A stretch of 14,711 bases of DNA, from positions 1 to 14,711 of the forward strand of contig JAHJXC010000076.1 in assembly GCA_018827845.1 (NCBI GenBank), given 5' to 3'. Under the pieces are notes generated by a model that ran no database searches, had not been told where the DNA came from, and worked only from the letters and a program-made list of their open reading frames with translations. This document shows positions 5,197 to 11,264 of this stretch, piece after piece. Every line of letters begins with the position of its first letter. The stretch's first letter is position 1. The translations under genes were made by a program, and so were the position numbers. The stretch comes from Patescibacteria group bacterium (GTDB taxonomy: Bacteria; Patescibacteriota; Minisyncoccia; UBA9983).

Positions 5197-5904
5197 ATGA
5201 GAAAAACACCTTTTGTTTCGGGTGAATATTATCACATTTACAGCCGAACAATATTAAACGTGCCCGAATTTCGAGATAATAGAAACGCCGAACGGCTTGC
5301 GCAATCTTTTTTAATAGCTAATTCAACAGAGTCAACTCGAGCCTTTCAATTTTTAAGAAATCATGAAGATGCTACGATTGAAGACGCTGTAGAAATTGCA
5401 AAAACAGGAGAAAAACTCGTGGATGTTTTATGTTATTGCATAATGCCGGATCATTATCATCTTCTGATAAAAGAATTAAAAGACAATAATATCTCAAATT
5501 TTATGCGTAAGTGCAACATTTCTATTTCAAAATATGTGAACATCAAAAATGACAGGCGCGGAACTCTTTTTGAAAGCCGTTTTAATTCCAAACATATTGA
5601 TACAAATGAATATTTGCTTCACCTTTCTCTTTATATTCATCTTAATCCCCTTGATTTTATTAGTGGAAGGGAATGGAGAGAAAATAAACTTAAAGATTGG
5701 CCTAGCGCAAAGAAAAAACTTTTTGATTACCCATGGTCAAGTTTGAAATCTTATATAAATGAAAATGATAATTATAAAGATTCAATTATATCTGGCACAG
5801 AAATAATCAAGGATCAATTTAAAGACGTTAAGGAGTATGAATTGTTTCTTCAAGAATGGTCCGAAGATGCATTAAACTCAATAAAAGATCTAGTTTTTGA
5901 ATAA
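5197..5904 (+). CDS. REP-associated tyrosine transposase (RAYT, Y1_Tnp/IS200-like)
   Basis: Single-stranded-DNA transposase-like protein of the HUH Y1 family, 235 aa. It begins RKTPFVSGEYYHIYSR, the typical RAYT N-terminus, carries the metal-binding HUH motif in MPDHYHLLI (His86 and His88) and the helix YIHLNP containing the probable nucleophile Tyr146, and ends in PWSSLKSY, also typical. A TTG at 5194 would add one residue; ATG 5197 is preferred. RAYTs act on REP palindromes rather than on their own ends, and here three copies of a 21-bp palindrome flank the gene. The stop codon overlaps copy 3. All recognised motifs are intact. Length is somewhat above minimal RAYTs because of an insertion at about residues 42-72. 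Confidence 0.9.
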   Translation: MRKTPFVSGEYYHIYSRTILNVPEFRDNRNAERLAQSFLIANSTESTRAFQFLRNHEDATIEDAVEIAKTGEKLVDVLCYCIMPDHYHLLIKELKDNNISNFMRKCNISISKYVNIKNDRRGTLFESRFNSKHIDTNEYLLHLSLYIHLNPLDFISGREWRENKLKDWPSAKKKLFDYPWSSLKSYINENDNYKDSIISGTEIIKDQFKDVKEYELFLQEWSEDALNSIKDLVFE

Positions 5905-5923
5905 ACGAAATCGTAAGTCGTTT
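5903..5923 (+). repeat. RAYT-associated palindromic repeat, copy 3
   Basis: Same 21-bp unit and orientation as copies 1 and 2, with one change (the left arm is AAACGAA, disturbing the pair next to the loop). It overlaps the TAA stop of the transposase (5902-5904) and lies 5 bp from the recA stop on the other strand. Confidence 0.85.
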
Positions 5924-5928
5924 GGGTA

Positions 5929-6930
5929 TTATTTTATCGTTTCTTTGATTTTTTTGACGATTTCCTGGGTGATTTCGAGGTTGTCTTTGAGGAATTGGCG
6001 GGCGTTGTCATAACCTCGGCCAAGACTTGTTTTGTCATAACTATAAGAGGCGCCCGATTTTTTGATAATACTGTATTTTTCCGCCATATTCAAAATATCG
6101 CCTTCATAAGAAATTCCTTCGTTATACAAAATATCAAACTCAGCTGTTCTAAAAGGAGCAGCCACTTTGTTTTTAACAACTTTTGCTTTTACGCGGTTGC
6201 CGATGGTTTCCTCGCCTTTTTTAATCTGAGCAGCCCGACGGACATCAATGCGCACTGATGAGAAAAATTTCAGGGCCTTGCCTCCGGGAGTCGTTTCCGG
6301 ATTACCGAACATTATGCCGATCCGCATCCTTATTTGGTTAATGAAAATGACCACTGTTTTTGACCTTGCAGTCATGGCTGTGAGTTTGCGGAGAGCTTTT
6401 GACATTAATCTTGCTTGCAGGCCTATTTGCTGGGATGACATATCTCCTTCAATTTCTGCCTGCGGAGTGAGAGCGGCAACAGAATCAATAACTACAACAT
6501 CAATCCCTCCGGAGCGCACCAAACTCTCAACTATTTCCAGGGCTTGTTCTCCGGTATCTGGCTGGGAAATCAAAAGATCTTGTATTTTTACACCTAATTT
6601 TTTCGCATATTCAGGATCAAGGGCATGTTCAGCATCAACAAAAGCACAAACCCCGCCCTTTTTTTGCGCCTGAGCAGCGATACTTAAAGCCAGAGTTGTT
6701 TTGCCAGAACCTTCAGGCCCGAATATTTCTATAGTTCTTCCGCGGGGAACGCCTCCAACTCCCAGAGCCAGATCCAAACTTAATGAGCCGGTGGGAATAG
6801 TATCAACATCAACTCGTCTTGCATCGCCGAGCTTCATTATTGCTCCTTCGCCGAATTTTGCCTGGATTTCATGAATGGCATTTTCAATACCAGCATTTTT
6901 TTCTTTTGGTTCTTTTTGTTGTTTTGCCAT
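5929..6930 (-). CDS. recA: RecA recombinase
   Basis: ATP-dependent strand-exchange protein for homologous recombination and repair. The 333-aa product has the N-terminal helix ([21 protein letters not shown]), Walker [10 protein letters not shown] (71-79), the [10 protein letters not shown] segment with the catalytic Glu, Walker [11 protein letters not shown], loop L1 and loop L2 with [16 protein letters not shown]. The C-terminal domain is short and ends in a basic KKIKETIK, without the acidic tail of E. coli RecA that tempers activity. The ATG lies 7 bp after the stop of the upstream membrane/Ig protein gene, so the two are probably cotranscribed. Convergent with the RAYT gene, with a palindromic repeat between the two stops. 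Confidence 0.98.
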   Translation of the reverse strand: MAKQQKEPKEKNAGIENAIHEIQAKFGEGAIMKLGDARRVDVDTIPTGSLSLDLALGVGGVPRGRTIEIFGPEGSGKTTLALSIAAQAQKKGGVCAFVDAEHALDPEYAKKLGVKIQDLLISQPDTGEQALEIVESLVRSGGIDVVVIDSVAALTPQAEIEGDMSSQQIGLQARLMSKALRKLTAMTARSKTVVIFINQIRMRIGIMFGNPETTPGGKALKFFSSVRIDVRRAAQIKKGEETIGNRVKAKVVKNKVAAPFRTAEFDILYNEGISYEGDILNMAEKYSIIKKSGASYSYDKTSLGRGYDNARQFLKDNLEITQEIVKKIKETIK

Positions 6931-6937
6931 AATATTT

Positions 6938-7285
6938 TTATCTAAATACTACTTCTAATTTTTTTTCAATGTTTCGCCCAAATTTATCTTGAGCCGACAT
7001 TTCTATTATATTATATCCTCTTGCCAAGAGCAAACCCTCGTTAAAAACTCCTTTTTCATCAGTGAAAATTTGCCTGCCATTAAGATGGATTATAGCAACA
7101 TTTTTTAGCGACCCCCTTATTTCAAGATATGAAGAGGAAATTGTCTGGCCGTTGCCAGGGGATTCAATAATGATTTTAGGCCCCCTGAGAAAATCTTTTG
7201 CCTTATAAAAACCAAAAACAGCAAAACTAACCACCAAAACAGCAATAACCATTATCCCAACAAAGAATCTAATATTAGAACGCAT
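6938..7285 (-). CDS. Membrane-anchored protein with glucodextranase-B-like Ig domain
   Basis: A 115-aa protein. A short basic N-terminus (MRSNIRFF) precedes one transmembrane helix ([18 protein letters not shown]), then a single extracytoplasmic beta-sandwich of about 80 residues ([27 protein letters not shown] and so on). Its pattern of small polar turns and the [14 protein letters not shown] strand resembles Glucodextran_B/Ig-like domains. No catalytic motif is seen; a binding or scaffold role at the cell surface is likely. An in-frame ATG at 7342 exists, but ATG 7285 is chosen because a -10 TATACT sits 7 nt before it and the extra 19 residues overlap the promoter of the NUDIX gene. First gene of a likely pair with recA, an unexpected partner. 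Confidence 0.8.
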   Translation of the reverse strand: MRSNIRFFVGIMVIAVLVVSFAVFGFYKAKDFLRGPKIIIESPGNGQTISSSYLEIRGSLKNVAIIHLNGRQIFTDEKGVFNEGLLLARGYNIIEMSAQDKFGRNIEKKLEVVFR

Positions 7286-7292
7286 TACTATA

Positions 7293-7298
7293 AGTATA
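7293..7298 (-). promoter_or_regulatory. -10 box of the Ig-protein/recA operon
   Basis: Minus-strand TATACT (7298 to 7293), 7 nt before ATG 7285, with no Shine-Dalgarno. The -35 is weak (TTTCAA with a 15-bp spacer). It supports the shorter start of the Ig protein and a leaderless transcript. Confidence 0.5.
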
Positions 7299-7322
7299 AT
7301 CCACGCACCCAAATTGAAACTA

Positions 7323-7351
7323 TTGACAAAAATATTTATCAATGCTAAAAT
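7323..7351 (+). promoter_or_regulatory. Strong sigma-70 promoter of the NUDIX gene
   Basis: Consensus TTGACA (7323-7328), a 17-bp spacer and TAAAAT (7346-7351) with an extended -10 TGc (7343-7345). Predicted start near 7358 gives a leader of about 33 nt with an AGAAAGGA Shine-Dalgarno (7374-7381) about 9 nt before ATG 7391. This is the only clear SD-led start in the window. Confidence 0.8.
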
Positions 7352-7390
7352 CTAAATCAGAAATTGAAATTTTAGAAAGGACGGTGATTA

Positions 7391-7831
7391 ATGGTGGAAA
7401 ACACCCCGGCAGTTGTTTTTGTAATTATTGAAAATGTTTTTGGACACCAAGGGAAAATCCTCTTGCTTCAGGAAAAAAATAGGCCAGAGCCAAGAATGTG
7501 GAAATTGCCTGGCGGAACTCTTGACAAAGGTGAATGGCCGGAAGTCACGGCCTATAGGGAAGCCCTGGAAGAAACAGGTTTGCTGATAAAAACTTTGTAT
7601 GATGAAGATAAAATTTTTGACGAGAAAAGAGAAGGCAGGTTCGGACCATACAGATTTATTGTATTTCGCGCTGATTATATGCGCGGAACGACTTTGGTTG
7701 GAGACAAGGTGGAAAGAATTGGGTTTTTCTCAAAGGAAGAAGTGAAAGGTCTGATTGAAAAAAGAGAAATTGTGCCGACTCATGTTCCCACCCTCAAAAA
7801 ATATCTTGAACTCAAAAGCCCCGCTAAATAG
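7391..7831 (+). CDS. NUDIX hydrolase
   Basis: Hydrolase of nucleoside diphosphates linked to another moiety; the substrate cannot be told from sequence. The 146-aa product contains a complete 23-residue Nudix box from Gly42 to Leu64 (GTLDKGE, then REALEETGL), with Glu57, Glu60 and Glu61 for metal binding. The single-domain length and the MWKLPGG lead-in to the box resemble MutT-like housecleaning enzymes. The start is supported by the SD. It is monocistronic: its own strong promoter in front and a terminator hairpin that overlaps its stop codon. Confidence 0.93.
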   Translation: MVENTPAVVFVIIENVFGHQGKILLLQEKNRPEPRMWKLPGGTLDKGEWPEVTAYREALEETGLLIKTLYDEDKIFDEKREGRFGPYRFIVFRADYMRGTTLVGDKVERIGFFSKEEVKGLIEKREIVPTHVPTLKKYLELKSPAK

Positions 7832-7850
7832 CAGGGCCTTTTCTTTTTTA
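7818..7850 (+). terminator. Rho-independent terminator overlapping the NUDIX stop codon
   Basis: GCCCCGCT (7818-7825) pairs with AGCAGGGC (7830-7837) with one mismatch and an AAAT loop, followed by TTTTCTTTTTT. The TAG stop (7829-7831) lies in the loop and stem, and the T tract reaches the ftsK stop codon on the other strand. Confidence 0.8.
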
Positions 7851-9944
7851 AAATTCTGTTTCGTTTTCTGAATAGTCATCTTTGTTTTCTGCCTCCGGAT
7901 CTTTGATTAAAACTTCGCGCGGTTTGGCGCCATCACCCGGTCCAACCACGCTTCGCTCTTCCAGCATATCTATCAATCTGGCAGCGCGCGCGTATCCAAT
8001 TCTTAATTTTCTCTGAAGATAAGAAGTGGAAGCCTTGCCGGCCTTTATAACTGTTTCCCTGGCTTCCTCGTAAAGTTCGTCATCAATTTCTTCGTCAAAA
8101 TCAAGAGATGGCTGGGATTTAGCGTCTTTAAAAATTTCTTCAATCGGCTCTCCCAATTCTTCCATATCAACATCTTTATATTCCTCATCCAGATATTTCA
8201 CTACGCGCTTGATTTCTTTTTCAGAAATATAAGGTCCCTGGATTCTTTTTGGCTTGGCTGTATCGCCGGCCAAATAAAGCATATCCCCGTTTCCTAATAA
8301 TTTTTCCGCGCCACCCATATCCAAAATAGTCCGCGAATCAATCTGCGAAGCAACCTGCAAAGCGATTCTGGAAGTAATATTGGCTTTGATAAGGCCGGTA
8401 ATGACTTCTACTGAAGGCCTCTGCGTGGAAACTACCAAGTGAATGCCGACTGCGCGGGACATTTGAGCCAGACGCACAACAGACGCTTCCATTTCCCGCG
8501 GATAAGTGGCCATCAGGTCTGCCAGTTCATCAATAACTATTAATAAGTAAGGCATAGAATTGTATTCGCCTTTTTTCTCATGATAAGACATGATATCTCT
8601 CACCCCTGACTTTAAAAGAGATTCATATCTTCTTTCCATTTCTTTGCATGCCCACTTGAGAGTGAGGATTGCTTTTTTTGCTTCAGTAATAACTGGGGTT
8701 AAGAGATGGGGAATTTTATTATAAACAGTCAGCTCAACCATTTTAGGGTCAATCATAATAAAGCGCAAAGATTGCGGAGAATTTCGGTAAAGCATGCTTA
8801 TTATAATGGAATGAATGCAGATAGATTTTCCCGTGCCTGTTGCTCCGGCAATAAGGACATGGGGCATTTTGGCGAGATTGGCAAAAATTGGCTTGCCAGT
8901 AACGTCTCTGCCAAGGGAAAAAAGCAGAGAAAGATTTGATTTCTGAAATGTTTCTTCTGAAAGAAGATTAGCAAGCCCGACAATTGTTTTTATATTATTA
9001 GGAATTTCAATTCCTGCTAGGGATTTTCCCGGGATAGGCGCCTCTATTCTTAAAGGATAAGCAGCCAGTGCTAAAGAGAGATCGTTTTGCAGGGCAATGA
9101 TACGCGATAATTTGATTCCTTCAGCCGGCTTTAATGTGTATTGGGTAACAGAGGGGCCGATATTTATTTCACCCATTTCAACTTCAATGCCAAAATTTTG
9201 AAGCGTTCTTTTGATAATATTGGCATTTGCTTTTGTGTCGCCGCTTGAGGGCTTGCCTTTATCGCTTTCAAGAAGTTCTAATGGGGGAGGAATAAAATCG
9301 GTTTTTTTAATTTTGATAGTTTCTATATTAATATCCTCGTCTTTTTCTTTGTCGGATTTTTTTGGAAGAGGGATATCTTTTTTCAGAGCTTCTTTTATCT
9401 CTTCTATTGTTTCCTTAACGCTTTCCACTACCTGCCCCTCCTCTTTTTTCTTTGGCAAAGCCAATTTGATTGAAAGTGAAGTATTGAGAATTATCAAAAG
9501 AGAAACAATAAACAATCCCGTTAAGATAATGAGACTTACCCAAAAATCAAAAAGTTTAAGAAGGGGCCAAGAAATTAAATAACCGATATAGCCGGCAGTT
9601 CTTTCGCCAAACATTATATTAGCCGCACCAAGACTGCTTATGAGAAAAAGTATTGTTCCGGCAATTGTGGTGGCAATGAAATGCGGTCTTACGGAAACAA
9701 GAAGAGATATGCTGGACAAGAAGAATACTGTTGGCACCAAAAAAAATCCAGAACCAAACAAAAGCTCCAATATTTTATAAATTGAGTCACCGATAATTCC
9801 TGCCTTGCCAAAACTAGCCAGAGAAAAAAATAAAGCAAGAACAAGAAAAGAAATTGCCAGAATAGAATGCTTGGTTCCGTCGTTTAGACTATGATGCCAT
9901 TTTTCTTTAGATTCTTGTTTTCTTAATTTCTTTTTTGAAGACAT
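7848..9944 (-). CDS. ftsK: DNA translocase FtsK/SpoIIIE
   Basis: Septum-located DNA pump that clears and resolves chromosomes at division. The 698-aa product has a basic N-terminus, about four hydrophobic helices (near residues 27-47, 62-84, 90-112 and 133-156), a charged linker (about 160-240), then the motor: alpha domain, Walker A GATGTGKS (367-374), Walker B LLIVIDELAD (467-476) and the STQRPSV segment. A winged-helix gamma domain (about 622-682, ARETVIKAGKASTSYLQRKLRIGYARAARLIDMLE) would read polarity sequences. It is short because the linker is only about 80 residues. The start codon lies inside the left arm of a 27-bp inverted repeat, and no clear -35/-10 pair is visible. Confidence 0.97.
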   Translation of the reverse strand: MSSKKKLRKQESKEKWHHSLNDGTKHSILAISFLVLALFFSLASFGKAGIIGDSIYKILELLFGSGFFLVPTVFFLSSISLLVSVRPHFIATTIAGTILFLISSLGAANIMFGERTAGYIGYLISWPLLKLFDFWVSLIILTGLFIVSLLIILNTSLSIKLALPKKKEEGQVVESVKETIEEIKEALKKDIPLPKKSDKEKDEDINIETIKIKKTDFIPPPLELLESDKGKPSSGDTKANANIIKRTLQNFGIEVEMGEINIGPSVTQYTLKPAEGIKLSRIIALQNDLSLALAAYPLRIEAPIPGKSLAGIEIPNNIKTIVGLANLLSEETFQKSNLSLLFSLGRDVTGKPIFANLAKMPHVLIAGATGTGKSICIHSIIISMLYRNSPQSLRFIMIDPKMVELTVYNKIPHLLTPVITEAKKAILTLKWACKEMERRYESLLKSGVRDIMSYHEKKGEYNSMPYLLIVIDELADLMATYPREMEASVVRLAQMSRAVGIHLVVSTQRPSVEVITGLIKANITSRIALQVASQIDSRTILDMGGAEKLLGNGDMLYLAGDTAKPKRIQGPYISEKEIKRVVKYLDEEYKDVDMEELGEPIEEIFKDAKSQPSLDFDEEIDDELYEEARETVIKAGKASTSYLQRKLRIGYARAARLIDMLEERSVVGPGDGAKPREVLIKDPEAENKDDYSENETEF

Positions 9945-10080
9945 ACCCGGTAGTAGAAATTCAAATTGCTTTGAATTTTGATTAAATTATCTCTAATAAT
10001 ATTTTACTCCCCAGTAGTTTTTAGTTTGTCTAAACTTGCAATACCGCAAAAATTAATTTGAATTTTCACTACCGGGCATA
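9942..10080. repeat. 139-bp inverted-repeat structure at the ftsK 5' end
   Basis: A left arm (9942-9968) and right arm (10054-10080), each 27 bp, match as reverse complements at about 22 of 27 positions; the core is TTTGAATTT, then ACTACCGGG. The 85 bp between them are AT-rich. A second, nested perfect hairpin, AAATTCAAA-TTGC-TTTGAATTT (9957-9978), uses the left arm, so two alternative folds are possible. It may be a miniature element or a regulatory structure for ftsK. Confidence 0.6.
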
Positions 10081-10199
10081 GATACATTATACAATTTCTA
10101 ATTTTTAATTTCTAATTTTTAAACACTTTTTGAATTTTGGGTTTTGGTTTTTTGAGATTTGTTTGGAATTTGTTTCTTGGTGCTTGTAATTTTCACCAC
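10081..10199. repeat. Low-complexity intergenic stretch with a 14-bp tandem repeat
   Basis: TTTCTAATTTTTAA occurs twice head to tail (10095-10108, 10109-10122). From about 10123 to 10190 the plus strand is almost only T and G, with few A and very few C (for example TTTGAATTTTGGGTTTTGG). No ORF or RNA gene is seen. Together with the preceding inverted repeat it fills the 275 bp between ftsK and the HTH gene. Confidence 0.6.
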
Positions 10200-10219
10200 T
10201 GTCCTTTAGAATAAGGACA
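10184..10219 (+). promoter_or_regulatory. Promoter and palindromic operator of the HTH regulator
   Basis: -35 TTGTAA (10184-10189), a 17-bp spacer and -10 TAGAAT (10207-10212). The -10 is exactly the 6-bp loop of a perfect inverted repeat with arms TGTCCTT (10200-10206) and AAGGACA (10213-10219). The right arm touches ATG 10220, so the transcript would start within it, at or next to the ATG. A repressor bound to the palindrome would cover the -10. Confidence 0.7.
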
Positions 10220-10894
10220 ATGGATATGTCTGATAAAAATAACAAAAGGACACAGGTGAATGATTATATAACAAACAGGATAAAAAAGCTGACCGAGGCA
10301 GTTTACAGAGTGACTGACCTTTATCCTGACCAGGAGCCGTTAAAATGGGCATTAAGAGAGAACGCTGTTTATTTGTATAACAATCTAATGTCCATAACAG
10401 ACATGTCCGATAGAAAATTAAGATATAATTTTAAGGAAGTTTTAAGTTCTCTTTCCCAAATTATCAATAAACTTGACCTCGCCTCTTTAGGCGGTTTTAT
10501 TTCTGATATTAATTTTGAAATCATAAAAAAAGAATACGGGTCTTTAAAAGATTTTCTTGAAAACCAGCAGCAATTTATTTTCTCCCAAGAAGAATTATTA
10601 ATTAAGCCTGAATTGCCTATTTTAAAAGAAAAAGAAACTAAAGAGTATAAAGGACAGAAAATTCTATCGGACAAAACTGAAGACAGAAAGCAAAAAATCA
10701 TTAATTCATTAAAAAATAACGATAAAAAGACAATAAAAGAAATTTCCTCTATTTTTGAAGATATTAGTGAAAAAAGCATTCAAAGGGACTTAGCAGATCT
10801 TGTAAAATCCGGCCGTTTATTGGCAAATGGCGAAAAAAGATGGAGGGTTTATTATTTAAACCCTAATTTCAATGTTATTGACAAAAATCCTTAA
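10220..10894 (+). CDS. Winged-helix DNA-binding protein, probable self-regulator
   Basis: A 224-aa protein. Residues about 10-120 are helical and lack a known catalytic motif (TNRIKKLTEAVYRVTDLYPDQEP and so on), probably a dimerisation or sensing bundle. A charged linker (about 125-154) leads to a winged helix at about 155-212: RKQKIINSLKNND, then a helix-turn-helix KEISSIFEDISEKSIQRDLADLV and a wing SGRLLANGEKRWRVYYL, similar to DeoR-type or other winged repressors. I know of similar uncharacterised CPR proteins but no assigned role. It starts at the first ATG (10220), directly against a palindrome enclosing its -10, which suggests autorepression. The next gene downstream on the same strand encodes the surface-layer protein but has its own promoter. 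Confidence 0.8.
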   Translation: MDMSDKNNKRTQVNDYITNRIKKLTEAVYRVTDLYPDQEPLKWALRENAVYLYNNLMSITDMSDRKLRYNFKEVLSSLSQIINKLDLASLGGFISDINFEIIKKEYGSLKDFLENQQQFIFSQEELLIKPELPILKEKETKEYKGQKILSDKTEDRKQKIINSLKNNDKKTIKEISSIFEDISEKSIQRDLADLVKSGRLLANGEKRWRVYYLNPNFNVIDKNP

Positions 10895-10918
10895 AAATGC
10901 GGTTTTGAGGTATTTTTA

Positions 10919-10946
10919 TTGACTCTTTTGCTTTGTATAATATAAT
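10919..10946 (+). promoter_or_regulatory. Promoter upstream of the surface-layer gene
   Basis: TTGACT (10919-10924), a 16-bp spacer and TATAAT (10941-10946); another TATAAT overlaps it at 10936-10941. Predicted start near 10953 gives a 5' leader of about 310 nt, far longer than other leaders in the window. Confidence 0.65.
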
Positions 10947-10964
10947 AAATAGCCTAGATCTGGA

Positions 10965-11024
10965 AGCCCCGACGCCCTTCGGAGTCGGGGCTCCGACCCC
11001 CGACGCAGAGTCGGGGCGTCGGAG
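10965..11024. repeat. Two adjoining GC-rich hairpins (REP-like element)
   Basis: Hairpin 1 has arms AGCCCCGAC (10965-10973) and GTCGGGGCT (10984-10992) and an inner CTTCGG loop. Hairpin 2 has a 14-bp stem: CTCCGAC (10991-10997) with GTCGGAG (11018-11024), and CCCCGAC (10998-11004) with GTCGGGG (11010-11016), loop GCAGA and one bulged C. They share two bases and the CCCCGAC/GTCGGGG words recur, so arms can be exchanged. Very GC-rich in an AT-rich setting. It could be a repeat element, an attenuator or an mRNA-stabilising leader. Confidence 0.75.
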
Positions 11025-11264
11025 TTATCCACATCTTAATTTTGCACTTTATGCTAAAGGATTTATAATTATTAGTACGTAAGAATTGTAAAATTAACAG
11101 TTTATCAATTCTTTTATTGGTTAATAATTTGTATAGAATTTGGTTGAGTCGAGCCATGTTATCTATGCAAGTAAGTAAAATAATTTTGTATGTGTTTTTA
11201 TTGAATCCCATTTTAGCGGAGGAGATAAGGCGCAATAAAATTATTTAACAAAAGTTAAAATTAT
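11025..11264 (+). promoter_or_regulatory. Rest of the surface-layer gene leader
   Basis: An AT-rich leader of 240 bp. It holds a perfect 8-bp inverted repeat AAGAATTG/CAATTCTT (11081-11088, 11106-11113), a possible 30-aa ORF, and a hairpin TTTAAC-AAAA-GTTAAA (11244-11259) just before ATG 11265. A strong SD-like GGAGGAG (11218-11224) is about 40 nt from the ATG, too far for normal use. No SD lies at the usual distance. Confidence 0.4.
11156..11248 (+). CDS. Possible 30-aa hydrophobic leader peptide
   Basis: A 31-codon ORF ending TAA 16 bp before the surface-layer ATG. Its product has a hydrophobic middle (KIILYVFLLNPILA) followed by EEIRRNKII. It would be translated from the long leader and could couple or regulate translation of the large gene. 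There is no SD in front and no family is recognised, so it may be chance. Confidence 0.25.
   Translation: MLSMQVSKIILYVFLLNPILAEEIRRNKII

Noticed and set aside
8706..9582. Plus-strand frames (77 and 123 codons) inside ftsK
   Set aside because: Antisense shadows of the FtsK coding region, including its Walker A segment.
11025..11033. Perfect DnaA box TTATCCACA
   Set aside because: A single copy next to the GC hairpins; a lone 9-mer can occur by chance and there is no cluster.
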